From Flavobacteriales bacterium (GTDB lineage Bacteria > Bacteroidota > Bacteroidia > NS11-12g > UBA955), in the NCBI GenBank assembly GCA_947496375.1, contig CANMCY010000005.1, forward strand, positions 1-64,000: a stretch of 64,000 nucleotides of DNA, read 5' to 3'. Made by a program: the position numbers and the translations under genes. Shown in pieces: positions 1 to 8,499 of the stretch. The notes beneath the pieces are model-generated. The model did not search any database. It saw only the letters and a program-made list of their open reading frames with translations, and had not been told where the DNA came from. How positions within the stretch are numbered: the first letter of the stretch is position 1; each line of letters opens with the position of its first letter.

Positions 1-1
1 C

Positions 2-382
2 GAATTAAGAAAGAATCTGAAGGTCAATGCTCTTTTTTACGGGGATTTGTATAACAAACGCGTGTATGGCGGGCTTACCCTAGGGCTTTACTGGAGGCCA
101 TTCAAAGCATTTAGTGTTAATGTCAACAACACGTTTTATGGTCGGGCCTGGCTGAATCCCGGTATTGCCCTGGCGGTTAATGCGGGGGCTATGCAAACCT
201 ATATTTCTGCAGAGAATTTTCTGGCGCCGGTTTTACCTGCCATTGCGAGAGGTGCCGCTGTGAGAGCGGGTGTGAATTTCACTTTCGGAAGAGCCAAAAG
301 CAGGGGTGAAAATCTCAATAATTCGCAGGATAAGGGTGGCAACGGGAAAGCAGCACCGATAGATCCCACATCTATCCAATAA
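2..382 (+). CDS. C-terminal part of a probable outer-membrane protein (5' end outside window)
   Basis: The frame is open from the left edge to TAA at 380-382, so only about the last 126 residues are present. They alternate short hydrophobic/aromatic stretches with Gly and Asn (LYWRPFKAF, INFTFG-like end FTFGRAK), as in the last strands of a beta-barrel, followed by a polar 30-residue tail. The style resembles DUF5723-type Bacteroidota outer-membrane proteins, but I cannot confirm the family from this fragment. The last 11 bases overlap the 3' end of the convergent helicase gene. Function unknown. Confidence 0.6.
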   Translation, partial: ELRKNLKVNALFYGDLYNKRVYGGLTLGLYWRPFKAFSVNVNNTFYGRAWLNPGIALAVNAGAMQTYISAENFLAPVLPAIARGAAVRAGVNFTFGRAKSRGENLNNSQDKGGNGKAAPIDPTSIQ

Positions 383-2678
383 TCCGCATCTTAGCAAACT
401 TCAACACCAGCTTTTTCTCACCCAGTCCTTCAAACAGCACGGTGGCTTTCCTATTATCGGCATCGCCGTCTACCGCAATGACAGTGCCGTGGCCAAACCG
501 CTGATGCGTGACTTTATCCCCGGCTTTTAAACCGCTGATATCGCCGGGTTCAAAGTTAGGGTCTGGTTCCGGTAGGTTGGTATTGCGCGAGGGGGCCGTT
601 CCCAGTAATGTTGAAATCGGTGTTTTTTCTGTGCCTTGTCGGTTTTCCCGCCGTTCGAATAATGCATTGAGCGGATTTTCTTTTTTGAGTCCGGCCAGGT
701 TCATGTCCAGATACTGATTGTCTATTTCATCAATAAACCGGCTGGGTTCGCATGGCATAAGACTTCCGTATCTAAACCGACTGCTGGCATAGCAAAGGGT
801 GAGTGCTTTTTCCGCACGGGTAATGGCTACATAAAACAAACGTCTCTCTTCTTCCAGGTCTGCCCGTGATGTCAGAGCCATCTGAGATGGGAACAGGTTT
901 TCCTCCAGGCCACCAATAAAAACATGTGGAAACTCCAGCCCTTTGCTGCTGTGTATGGTCATTAAACTCACGCAATCCCTATCCGGGTCCTTGTCTTTCT
1001 GATCATCGGTATACAAAGCCACCTCTTCCAGAAAGTTGGAAAGCGTTTTTTCTTTTTCGCTTTCATCATCTTCCGTAAATTCCTGAATGCCATTTAGCAA
1101 TTCAGTCACATTCTCATACCGGCTAATGCCTTCCACGGTTTTATCATCGTACAGGGTTTTTAGCAAGGTGGTTTGTTTGGCCACGTGGGTAGCCATATCA
1201 AACGCATTGTGGGTTTCGGTCATAGCCATGAAGCTTTTCATCATCATGGCAAAATTCTCTACCCTGCTTGCACCGGTGCCCAGATCGGGGTAGTTGCGGG
1301 CATTGGCCACAATATCCCAGATTCCGGTTTTATTTTCAGAAGCCAGAAACAGCAGCCGGTTTACGGTTGTGTCTCCAATACCCCTCGCAGGATAATTGAT
1401 TATGCGTTTAAGGGCTTCTTCATCGTTTGGGTTGACCGTCAATCGGAGGTAGGAGAGTAGGTCCTTGATTTCCTTTCGCTGATAGAAACTCGTGCCACCG
1501 TATATGCGGTAATCAATGCTTTGTCTTCTCAGGGCTTCCTCAAAACTGCGGCTTTGGCTGTTCGTTCTGTACAGAATGGCAAATGCCTTGTTGGGCAAAT
1601 GTTTCTGGTTTTTCTGTTCAATGATTTGCTGGGCTACAAAGCGGGCCTCATCACTATCGGTAGCTGAGCGCACCACTTTGATTTTATCGCCCGTTTCATT
1701 GGATGTCCATACCTCTTTTTCCAGTTGTTTTCGGTTGTTTTTGATTACGCTGGAGGCAGCATTGACAATATTTCGGGTGCTCCGGTAGTTTTGTTCCAGT
1801 TTCACCGTAAATACATCCGGATAGTCTCGATTAAAGTTTAGGATGTTTTGGATGTTGGCACCCCGGAATGCATAAATACTCTGAGCATCATCCCCTACCA
1901 CACAGATATTCTGATGTACCGCTGCAATCCGCTTGGTTATCATGTATTGCACCGTATTGGTGTCCTGATACTCGTCTACCATTACATACTTGAAGCGATG
2001 TTGCCATTTATGGCACACATCGGGGTGTTTTTCCAGCAGCAGGTAGGTGTTAATGAGTATATCATCAAAATCCATGGCACCGGCTCGGAAACAACGTTCG
2101 GTGTAGGTTTTGAAAATTTCAGCGAATTTGGGCCGGTTGGCGTTTTTGTCTTGCTGATTGAGCTCCTCATTTTTGTAATAGGATGCTGCTGTAATCAGGT
2201 TGTTTTTTGCCATGCTGATTCTCCCCAGAACCATTCCCGGCTTATACGTTTTGTCATCAAGATTCATTTCTTTCAAAATGCCCTTGATAAGACTTTTGCT
2301 ATCGTCGGTATCGTAAATGGTGAAGTTGGAGGGATAACCCAGTTTATCCGCTTCCTGCCTAAGGATTCTGGCAAAAACGCTGTGAAATGTTCCCATCCAC
2401 AAACTCTTGGCTGCAGCCCCAACCAAATTTTCAATGCGGTTGCGCATTTCGCGGGCTGCTTTGTTGGTGAAGGTGAGGGACAAGATGCTGAACGGATCGG
2501 CTCCCTTTTGCAATAGGTGGGCTATGCGGAAGGTCAATACGCGTGTTTTCCCGGATCCTGCACCGGCAATAATCATCACAGGACCGTCTACATGGGTTAC
2601 GGCCTGCCGCTGAGGATCGTTTAGTTTTTCCAGGTAAGGCGGAATGTCATCAGGTTCGTTTTGGTCAGGCCAACGCAT
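372..2678 (-). CDS. UvrD/PcrA-type superfamily 1 DNA helicase
   Basis: ATP-dependent 3'-5' DNA helicase for repair and replication restart. The 768 residues match the usual PcrA/UvrD length. Visible motifs in order: Walker A GAGSGKTR (about 39-46), Walker B VDEYQD (about 233-238), motif III GDDAQSIYAFRGA, motif IV QNYRST, then the C-terminal motifs MTIHSSKGLEF and YVAITRA. The last 50 residues (GDKVTHQRFGHGTV onward) form the small Tudor-like domain that binds RNA polymerase in PcrA. ATG start at 2678. It is divergent from the dioxygenase-like gene, with 117 bp between. Whether it is best named pcrA or uvrD cannot be settled by eye. Confidence 0.95.
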   Translation of the reverse strand: MRWPDQNEPDDIPPYLEKLNDPQRQAVTHVDGPVMIIAGAGSGKTRVLTFRIAHLLQKGADPFSILSLTFTNKAAREMRNRIENLVGAAAKSLWMGTFHSVFARILRQEADKLGYPSNFTIYDTDDSKSLIKGILKEMNLDDKTYKPGMVLGRISMAKNNLITAASYYKNEELNQQDKNANRPKFAEIFKTYTERCFRAGAMDFDDILINTYLLLEKHPDVCHKWQHRFKYVMVDEYQDTNTVQYMITKRIAAVHQNICVVGDDAQSIYAFRGANIQNILNFNRDYPDVFTVKLEQNYRSTRNIVNAASSVIKNNRKQLEKEVWTSNETGDKIKVVRSATDSDEARFVAQQIIEQKNQKHLPNKAFAILYRTNSQSRSFEEALRRQSIDYRIYGGTSFYQRKEIKDLLSYLRLTVNPNDEEALKRIINYPARGIGDTTVNRLLFLASENKTGIWDIVANARNYPDLGTGASRVENFAMMMKSFMAMTETHNAFDMATHVAKQTTLLKTLYDDKTVEGISRYENVTELLNGIQEFTEDDESEKEKTLSNFLEEVALYTDDQKDKDPDRDCVSLMTIHSSKGLEFPHVFIGGLEENLFPSQMALTSRADLEEERRLFYVAITRAEKALTLCYASSRFRYGSLMPCEPSRFIDEIDNQYLDMNLAGLKKENPLNALFERRENRQGTEKTPISTLLGTAPSRNTNLPEPDPNFEPGDISGLKAGDKVTHQRFGHGTVIAVDGDADNRKATVLFEGLGEKKLVLKFAKMRIIG

Positions 2679-2753
2679 AGAGAACTACAAAATTACTGCA
2701 GCATTGTTGCCGCCTGTAAAACACTTTTGCACAGTTCATGCCCAAAAAAAATA

Positions 2754-2784
2754 TTGCAGGTTGGTCTTTTTAATTGTAAATTTG
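2754..2784 (+). promoter_or_regulatory. Bacteroidota sigma-A promoter
   Basis: TTG at 2754-2756, a 20-nt spacer and TAAATTTG at 2777-2784, an exact match to the Bacteroidota -33/-7 consensus (TTG, about 20, TAnnTTTG). The ATG of the following gene is at 2796, so the expected transcript start (5-8 nt after the -7 box) leaves a leader of only a few bases. Confidence 0.8.
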
Positions 2785-2795
2785 TTTAAACAAAC

Positions 2796-3686
2796 ATGAA
2801 AAGGCGCGCTTTTTTACATGGATTGTGTGTGCTACCGCTTGGTACTATGGTAAAAGATATAAAGATATTGCAAGAATGGGTTGATGGCACCCCGGCTACA
2901 GTGCGTCAGCCGGTGTTGTTTATTGGTCATGGCAGCCCCATGAATGCCATAGAATCCAATCCTTACACTATGGCTTTACGGGAAATAGGGGCCCGAATTT
3001 TAGAAAGAAACAGGCCCATAGCGGCAATGGTAGTTTCGGCCCATTGGCTCACCCGCGGTACTTTGGTGCAGAAGTCCGCAGCCCCTGAAATAATATATGA
3101 TTTTGGAGGATTCCCGGACGAACTTTACAAGGTGCAGTACCCGGTTGCAGGGAACCCGAATATCGCAACAGATACTGCCTCGCTGATAGCAGGTGCAATG
3201 CCGACAGAAGACTGGGGCCTCGACCATGGGGCATGGGCAGTACTAAAACACCTGTTTCCCAAGGCAGATATTCCCAGTTTCCAAATGAGTATTGACTGGG
3301 GTAAACCCATGTTGCATCACTATGAATTGGCCGGAATGTTATCTGCATTGAGGGAAAGAGGTGTCCTAATCATAGGCAGTGGTAACATCGTGCATAATTT
3401 GGGTGTTAGTATTCCCATGCTGGGCAGCGGTAATCGAAAGCCTTTTGATTGGGCTGTTGAGTTTGATGCATGGGTAGCCAATGCGCTGCAAAACGGCGAT
3501 TATCGAAAATTAACATCATACGAAAGTGCCGGCAAAATGGGCTTACTGTCGGTGCCTTCTCCGGATCATTATATTCCTCTGCTCTACACGCTTGGCTTGG
3601 CTCGCCCGGGTGAAAGCGCCCGAACTTTTTATGAGAGTGTAGAGTATGGCGGTATCAGCATGCGCAGTTTTATTGTTGATTCCTAA
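2796..3686 (+). CDS. 4,5-DOPA-extradiol-dioxygenase-like protein (LigB/YgiD family)
   Basis: Member of the class III extradiol dioxygenase superfamily, whose enzymes open catechol rings using an active-site metal. Family signatures: LFIGHGSPMNAIE (about 46-58), VVSAHWLTRG, DYDFGGFP-like YDFGGFPDELY, LDHGAWAVL and GSGNIVHNL; the conserved His residues in these are the metal and catalytic ligands of the family. It starts MKRRAFLHGLCVLP, which resembles a Tat signal (RRxFL plus a short hydrophobic stretch), as often seen in Bacteroidota homologues, so it may be exported. 296 residues. Monocistronic behind an exact promoter. The natural substrate is unknown; activity on L-DOPA is known for E. coli YgiD only. 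Confidence 0.88.
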   Translation: MKRRAFLHGLCVLPLGTMVKDIKILQEWVDGTPATVRQPVLFIGHGSPMNAIESNPYTMALREIGARILERNRPIAAMVVSAHWLTRGTLVQKSAAPEIIYDFGGFPDELYKVQYPVAGNPNIATDTASLIAGAMPTEDWGLDHGAWAVLKHLFPKADIPSFQMSIDWGKPMLHHYELAGMLSALRERGVLIIGSGNIVHNLGVSIPMLGSGNRKPFDWAVEFDAWVANALQNGDYRKLTSYESAGKMGLLSVPSPDHYIPLLYTLGLARPGESARTFYESVEYGGISMRSFIVDS

Positions 3687-3736
3687 GCATACTGGATTTT
3701 TTGGAAAATTCACTTTTTTTGCGTATATTCACACTC

Positions 3737-4066
3737 ATGAAAAGAAATGGCTTAACGCTGGTTGCACTGTTGTTCACCTCCATTTTTGGACTGATGCATT
3801 GTAAAAAATCCACCGGCACCGGCTTTGAACATGCCATCATGCGCCCTTGGTTCGATAAGAATTGTCAGTCATGTCATGGAAGTGGTGGCAGCAATAGCCG
3901 CAACTGGTCATACAACCCTGATGATTACGAGTCTTCTATCAAAAAACATGCATCTCATATTTATGAGGTGGTGTATACCCAAAAATCTATGCCCCCCGCC
4001 GGACTGACTCAGAATGAGCTGGAGCAATTTAAGGCATGGTATGATGCGGGTTATCCGGTAAAATAA
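3737..4066 (+). CDS. small cytochrome c-type (CxxCH) lipoprotein
   Basis: 109 residues. The N-terminus MKRNGLTLVALLFTSIFGL then MHC resembles a lipoprotein signal, with Cys22 as the likely lipid-anchored residue, although the lipobox is weak. One haem-attachment motif CQSCH (about residues 45-49) and a possible distal Met in SMPPAG (about 86-91) give a minimal mono-haem cytochrome c domain. An upstream in-frame ATG at 3701 would put 12 polar and aromatic residues before the signal peptide, so 3737 is preferred. A near -7 box (TATATTCA) lies just upstream. Likely an electron carrier or sensor on the periplasmic face; partner unknown. The next gene encodes a histidine kinase. Confidence 0.8.
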   Translation: MKRNGLTLVALLFTSIFGLMHCKKSTGTGFEHAIMRPWFDKNCQSCHGSGGSNSRNWSYNPDDYESSIKKHASHIYEVVYTQKSMPPAGLTQNELEQFKAWYDAGYPVK

Positions 4067-4099
4067 CATGGGCATTAATCAGGCAAAAGTCTTGTTGAT

Positions 4100-4107
4100 T
4101 ATATTTG
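4100..4107 (+). promoter_or_regulatory. -7 promoter element TATATTTG
   Basis: Exact TAnnTTTG match ending only 4 nt before the ATG of the histidine kinase at 4112. No clear TTG at the -33 position. If used, transcription would start at or next to the A of the start codon, giving a leaderless mRNA. Confidence 0.55.
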
Positions 4108-4111
4108 CCTG

Positions 4112-5056
4112 ATGCAAGTTTACACGGGTAGTGACCTCTTGTGGGTATTTATTCTGATTATCGGAATAGGGGTTTTTGTGGTGAGTTTGCTATGGCGCAA
4201 AAGGGAACGTAAAATCCTTCGTTCACTCTCAAAATTAATCGCCATTGAGAAAGAAGATCACAGTCAGCGTGACTTTTCACAGGTAAAAGATGTTGAAGAG
4301 GCATTGAAAAAGCTGTTTGAGTCCAGAAAAGATGAAATGGATCAATTAAAGCGGCTGGAGGGCTACAGACGAGACTATATCGGTAATGTGGCCCATGAAT
4401 TAAAAACACCTATTTTCAGTATTCAGGGATATTTGGATAATATCCTGGATGATGATGATGTGGATGACGATACACGGAAAATATTTTTGGAAAAAGCATC
4501 CAAAAACACACAGCGTTTGGTGCAAATTGTAAGTGATCTGGATACCATCACCAAGTATGAGAGCGGTTTTCTGCAGCTTGAGTATGAAGATTTCGACATC
4601 AAAGAGCTGGCGGATGAAGTAATTGATAGTTTAGAAATACAGGCCAAAGAGCGAAAAATAACGCTCTATGAATTTGCCGGTTCCGGTAGGTTTTGGGTTC
4701 ATGCCGATAAATTCAGAATCAGGCAGGTGCTCACCAACCTGGTGTTAAACAGCATACGCTACGGAAAAGAAAGCGGGTATACCAAGATCAGATTGAGCGA
4801 TACCGGTGAGAAAATTATTGTGGAGGTGGCTGACAATGGCATTGGCATTGGCAGAGATTCGCTGTCTCGCGTATTTGAAAGATTTTACCGCGCCGATAAA
4901 AGCAGAAGCAGAGACAGCGGGGGCAGTGGCCTGGGGCTGAGTATCTGCAAACATATCATGGAATCACACGGTGAACATATAGAAGTGATGAGCACAGAAG
5001 GGGCCGGCAGTGTTTTTTCTTTTGCATTAAAAAAGTCCGAAACTACCGAGGTTTAG
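4112..5056 (+). CDS. membrane sensor histidine kinase (PhoR-like core)
   Basis: Two-component sensor kinase of 314 residues. One transmembrane helix (about 9-28) and a short basic linker lead straight to the dimerisation domain with the phospho-acceptor His95 in NVAHELKTP. ATP-binding motifs follow: N box (RQVLTNLVLNSI), G1 (DNGIGI), F box (FERFYRAD) and G2 (GSGLGLS). No periplasmic sensor domain and no clear HAMP domain, so it may sense a partner or the membrane. No response regulator gene is adjacent, so its partner is encoded elsewhere. The upstream neighbour encodes the mini cytochrome c lipoprotein. The start is fixed by the single ATG before the membrane helix. Confidence 0.92.
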   Translation: MQVYTGSDLLWVFILIIGIGVFVVSLLWRKRERKILRSLSKLIAIEKEDHSQRDFSQVKDVEEALKKLFESRKDEMDQLKRLEGYRRDYIGNVAHELKTPIFSIQGYLDNILDDDDVDDDTRKIFLEKASKNTQRLVQIVSDLDTITKYESGFLQLEYEDFDIKELADEVIDSLEIQAKERKITLYEFAGSGRFWVHADKFRIRQVLTNLVLNSIRYGKESGYTKIRLSDTGEKIIVEVADNGIGIGRDSLSRVFERFYRADKSRSRDSGGSGLGLSICKHIMESHGEHIEVMSTEGAGSVFSFALKKSETTEV

Positions 5057-5133
5057 TGGTTTGGGATTTGGACAATCCCTTGAATGTGTGAATAATTTTG
5101 ATGGGGTTTTAGTGTTTAGCACACCGGTGGAAT

Positions 5134-5141
5134 TAAATTTG
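5134..5141 (+). promoter_or_regulatory. -7 promoter element TAAATTTG
   Basis: Exact TAnnTTTG match 28 nt upstream of the glutamate dehydrogenase ATG at 5170. The -33 region is only T-rich (gtttag), without a clean TTG. The predicted leader is A-rich (aaaaaaataaag) with no Shine-Dalgarno, as is usual in Bacteroidota. Confidence 0.6.
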
Positions 5142-5169
5142 CCCCGCTAACAATACAAAAAAATAAAGT

Positions 5170-6444
5170 ATGACCGACATCAGCAGCAAGGGAGCTCCTC
5201 AGTATAATCCGCTGGAGAGCATGATGAGCCGATTTAATGAGGCAGTGAATATTTTAGGTTTAGATAATCATTTTGCCAATCTGTTAAAAGTTCCGGATAA
5301 GGCCGTTATTGTGAATATTCCGGTAACAATGGATGACGGTACAATTCAGGTTTATGAAGGATACAGGGTTGTGCACAGCGTGCATCTGGGGCCCAGCAAG
5401 GGAGGAATCCGCTACAGTATGGATGTGCACCTTGACGAGGTAAAAGCCCTCGCTGCCTGGATGACATGGAAATGTGCTGTGGTTAATATTCCCTATGGCG
5501 GTGCCAAGGGTGGCATTAAGTGCGACCCACGCAACATGAGCAAAGGAGAACTGGAACGCCTGACACGTGGTTATACCCTGGCCATGAAGGATGTTTTTGG
5601 TGAAGATAAAGATATTCCTGCGCCCGACATGGGCACCGGTCAACAGGAAATGGCCTGGATATTGGATGAATTTAGCAAAATTCGTGGCCAAAACAGCTGG
5701 GGTGTAGTAACAGGGAAGCCACTGGTACTGGGCGGTAGTCAGGGTAGGGTAGAAGCTACCGGCCGCGGTGTAATGGTAAGTACCCGCAGTGCACTGGCCA
5801 AGCTGGGCATCAAACCCACAGATGCATCCTGCGTTGTGCAGGGATTTGGCAATGTAGGAAGTATCTCGGCCAAACTGATAGCTAAGCTCGGAGTGAAAAT
5901 TGTAGGCATTTCCGATATCAGCGGTGGGTATCACAATCCCAATGGCATAGATGTAGAAGAGGCCATGGCATACGTAGCCAACAGCCCAACCCGCAGTCTG
6001 GAAGGGTATACTGGCGGAAGCAAAGTTTCAAATGCTGAATTGCTTACCCTGCCCTGTGATGTGCTGGTGCCTGCTGCCATGGAAGATCAGATAACAGCGG
6101 AGAATGCTGCAGATATAAAAGCCAGACTGATTGTAGAAGGTGCCAATGGTCCTACCACAGCAGATGCTGACCCTATTCTTAACGCCAAAGGCGTGCTGGT
6201 AGTGCCGGATATTCTGGCCAATGCCGGAGGCGTGACTGTGAGCTATTTTGAATGGGTACAAAACCGCCTTGGATACTACTGGACAGAAGAACGGGTGCAT
6301 CGCCGTGCAGACAGGGCCATGAAAATGGCTTTTGATAATGTGTATGCCGCATCAGAAAAATATAAAGTGAACATGCGCATTGCGGCCTACGTGGTGGCCA
6401 TTGATAAAGTAGCCAGTACCCTCAAACTGAGAGGTTCCTTCTAA
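5170..6444 (+). CDS. glutamate dehydrogenase (Glu/Leu/Phe/Val family)
   Basis: Interconverts glutamate and 2-oxoglutarate plus ammonia, using NAD(P). The 424 residues fit the short hexameric class. The substrate-binding and catalytic region reads VPYGGAKGGIKCDP-like (about 106-117, with the conserved Lys of GGAKGG), and the cofactor domain has VVQGFGNVGS (about 222-231). The C-terminus ANAGGVTVSYFEWVQN is diagnostic of the glutamate-specific branch. Nine bases separate it from the phosphatidylserine decarboxylase gene, so the two are probably co-transcribed. NAD versus NADP preference cannot be read reliably. Confidence 0.92.
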   Translation: MTDISSKGAPQYNPLESMMSRFNEAVNILGLDNHFANLLKVPDKAVIVNIPVTMDDGTIQVYEGYRVVHSVHLGPSKGGIRYSMDVHLDEVKALAAWMTWKCAVVNIPYGGAKGGIKCDPRNMSKGELERLTRGYTLAMKDVFGEDKDIPAPDMGTGQQEMAWILDEFSKIRGQNSWGVVTGKPLVLGGSQGRVEATGRGVMVSTRSALAKLGIKPTDASCVVQGFGNVGSISAKLIAKLGVKIVGISDISGGYHNPNGIDVEEAMAYVANSPTRSLEGYTGGSKVSNAELLTLPCDVLVPAAMEDQITAENAADIKARLIVEGANGPTTADADPILNAKGVLVVPDILANAGGVTVSYFEWVQNRLGYYWTEERVHRRADRAMKMAFDNVYAASEKYKVNMRIAAYVVAIDKVASTLKLRGSF

Positions 6445-6453
6445 TTTCATCAC

Positions 6454-7107
6454 ATGACACTTCACAGAGAAGGCTTTAAAATCATCTTGTTCTCCACCTT
6501 GATTTTGGGTGGTCTTAACTTTGGCTTGCATGAATGGCTGGGTGATAACCTGATTGTTCAGTCAGTACTGATACTCTCTTTAATTCTGTATGTGCTGATT
6601 ATACAGTTTTTCAGGAATCCCAGAAGATTTACCCCCCAGGATGAAAACCATATCATTGCTCCTGCAGACGGTAAGGTTGTGGTGATTGAAGATGTGGAGG
6701 AGCCGGAGTTTTTCAAGGGCAAGCGCAAACAAATCAGCATATTTATGTCGCCGCTTAATGTGCACGTTAACCGTTATCCTATTTCCGGCAAGGTAATTTA
6801 CCAAAAGTACTACCCGGGTAAATACCTGGTGGCCTGGCACCCCAAAAGCAGCACCGAAAACGAACGAACCACCGTGGTGGTTGAAAATGCGAAAGCCCAG
6901 ATTCTGTTCAGGCAGATTGCGGGTGCTCTGGCGCGGCGTATTGTTTGTTATGCCAAAGTGGACGATAAGGCAGTACAAGGTGCGGAGTACGGATTTATAA
7001 AATTTGGAAGCCGTATCGATCTTTTTTTACCCGTGGATTGTAAAGTCAATGTCACTTTGGGACAAAAAACAACCGGTGGAGAGACCATACTTGCTTTTCT
7101 GGCCTGA
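6454..7107 (+). CDS. psd: phosphatidylserine decarboxylase, short archaeal/Bacteroidota type
   Basis: Converts phosphatidylserine to phosphatidylethanolamine in the inner membrane. 217 residues, with two N-terminal membrane helices (about 5-50) and then the decarboxylase core: FFRNPRR (about 51-57), IIAPADGKVVVIE, IFMSPLNVHVNRYPISG and KFGSRIDLFLP. The Gly-Ser of FGSR (about 182-185) is where the proenzyme cuts itself and forms the pyruvoyl cofactor. Length and motif order match the short Psd class. It follows glutamate dehydrogenase closely. No phosphatidylserine synthase gene lies in the window. Confidence 0.93.
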   Translation: MTLHREGFKIILFSTLILGGLNFGLHEWLGDNLIVQSVLILSLILYVLIIQFFRNPRRFTPQDENHIIAPADGKVVVIEDVEEPEFFKGKRKQISIFMSPLNVHVNRYPISGKVIYQKYYPGKYLVAWHPKSSTENERTTVVVENAKAQILFRQIAGALARRIVCYAKVDDKAVQGAEYGFIKFGSRIDLFLPVDCKVNVTLGQKTTGGETILAFLA

Positions 7108-7121
7108 TTGTTGTAAATTTG
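7091..7121 (+). promoter_or_regulatory. Bacteroidota sigma-A promoter
   Basis: TTG at 7091-7093, spacer of exactly 20 nt, TAAATTTG at 7114-7121. It overlaps the last codons of psd and drives the cysteine-rich secreted protein (ATG at 7150). Confidence 0.8.
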
Positions 7122-7149
7122 AATAAATAACATTTAAATAAAGCATATC

Positions 7150-7533
7150 ATGAAAAAAATAATCGTTTTCGCCATCTGCGCCGTTGGATTCGCTTTCGCA
7201 GCGCATGCACAGACTACATCAGCCGATGTTGCTGCCACCAAAACTGAAGATCAGTTGGCCGCTGAAAAGAATGGAACTGCGGTAGCCACTACGCAATCAG
7301 CAGAGAAAAAGCAGTGCGCAGGAGCCAGCAAATCTTGCAGTAAATCAACTGCAGGAAAATCTTGCTGCAAAGCAAAAACCGGAGAAGCTTCTGCTACAGC
7401 AGCCGGTACTGAAAAGAAATCATGCTGCAAAGACAAGGCAGCAGGTACTGCCGCCTGTAAGGGTCATGAATCAGCCGCCAATGGCGAAAAGAAATCATGT
7501 GCCAAGCCCTGCTGCAAAAAAGCTGAGCACTAA
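7150..7533 (+). CDS. small secreted cysteine-rich repeat protein
   Basis: 127 residues with a clear signal peptide (MKKIIVFAICAVGFAFAAHA, cut before QTTS). The mature part is Lys/Ala/Ser rich and holds 10 cysteines, mostly in a repeated short unit of the form K(K/S)SCCK or K(K/S)SC: GKSCCKAK, KKSCCKDK, KKSCAKPCCKK. No aromatic or other fold-forming residues are evident, so it is probably disordered or folds around metal or disulfides. It has its own exact promoter and a strong terminator, so it is a single-gene unit. I do not recognise a named family. Metal binding or redox buffering in the periplasm is a guess from the paired cysteines. Confidence 0.8.
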   Translation: MKKIIVFAICAVGFAFAAHAQTTSADVAATKTEDQLAAEKNGTAVATTQSAEKKQCAGASKSCSKSTAGKSCCKAKTGEASATAAGTEKKSCCKDKAAGTAACKGHESAANGEKKSCAKPCCKKAEH

Positions 7534-7551
7534 ACCATTGTAATTTCATAA

Positions 7552-7584
7552 AAAAGGTCGCCGATTGGCGGCCTTTTCTTTTTT
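7552..7584 (+). terminator. rho-independent terminator
   Basis: 11-bp stem (7552-7562 with 7567-7577, one G-T pair), 4-nt loop and a following T-rich run. It lies 18 bp after the cysteine-rich protein's stop codon. Confidence 0.88.
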
Positions 7585-7617
7585 ATGCGTGTCGCTGCCC
7601 GTTATTTTGCATCCTGA

Positions 7618-8499
7618 ATGCAAAAGGATAAAGGATTTCGCCGGCGGGTAATTACCTTAATTACAGTTGTGCTGATTACCGCTGCGGTGGTGGCAGTTTA
7701 TCTGGCTTATGGGGTGCACTCCCGAAGCAATTTACCGCTGATTGTTCCATCTAATGCTGACTGGTTCTACCATTTTCAAAGTCGCAGCGTAGATGAAGCC
7801 GCCCGAAAATCTGCAGACAGCCGCCCGTTGTATTACGACAGTTTCTACTACACCCTCCTCAAGCTGCCTGTTTTACACAACGTAAAAGATGCCGGTCAGC
7901 CCGGTATTTATCTCATGACCGATGTGGTACTTTTTGCTGATAAAAAAGGATGGTATGCGGCTCTCACTGTCACTTCAGATGAAAAATTAAACGCATTTTG
8001 CAGGGATAATGTACCTTCTGACCTAATTGAAAAGCCGGTAGAAAAACCGGAATTCACCTATGTGAAATCTAAAACCAGAAACCTTTATTTTGCCTATAAG
8101 CACAAGGCATGTGTATTTTACGTTCCCGCTGATACCGCTTCAGATGTTGCTGCCGCTGAAGCTGCATTAAATGCAGTTTTCACCCAAAAAGACAGCAGTA
8201 TCTATAATATTCAGGCCTTGCAAAATATTTACGACAAGGAATGTCAGGTAGTATACTGGGGAGGGAATATGGGGCATGGTGTGCAACTATCCGGCGAAAT
8301 GACACAATTTCATTTCTCGGATTCCGTAAGAAACCAAAAGCCGATTTCGCCGTTATATCTGTTCAGCAAAGCAGGAATATCCTACAACGAAGCTGATATT
8401 GACCGAATTTTGAATAAAAACAACCAAATCAAGTCCCGTGAATATCTGAATCAGACATTTCGGGCGATGTATTACTTTTTAAAACCATTTGTACAATGA
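7618..8499 (+). CDS. membrane-anchored protein of unknown function
   Basis: 293 residues. Basic N-terminus (QKDKGFRRR), one transmembrane helix (about 12-32), then a long soluble part presumably outside the cytoplasmic membrane. The soluble part has no motif I recognise; it is rich in Tyr and Lys and contains an NxxWFYHFQS segment near the start. Its TGA overlaps the ATG of the next gene (ATGA, 8496-8499), so it is translationally coupled to the homocysteine methyltransferase. A near -7 box (TTATTTTG) sits upstream. Function unknown; the coupling is the only contextual clue. Confidence 0.75.
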   Translation: MQKDKGFRRRVITLITVVLITAAVVAVYLAYGVHSRSNLPLIVPSNADWFYHFQSRSVDEAARKSADSRPLYYDSFYYTLLKLPVLHNVKDAGQPGIYLMTDVVLFADKKGWYAALTVTSDEKLNAFCRDNVPSDLIEKPVEKPEFTYVKSKTRNLYFAYKHKACVFYVPADTASDVAAAEAALNAVFTQKDSSIYNIQALQNIYDKECQVVYWGGNMGHGVQLSGEMTQFHFSDSVRNQKPISPLYLFSKAGISYNEADIDRILNKNNQIKSREYLNQTFRAMYYFLKPFVQ

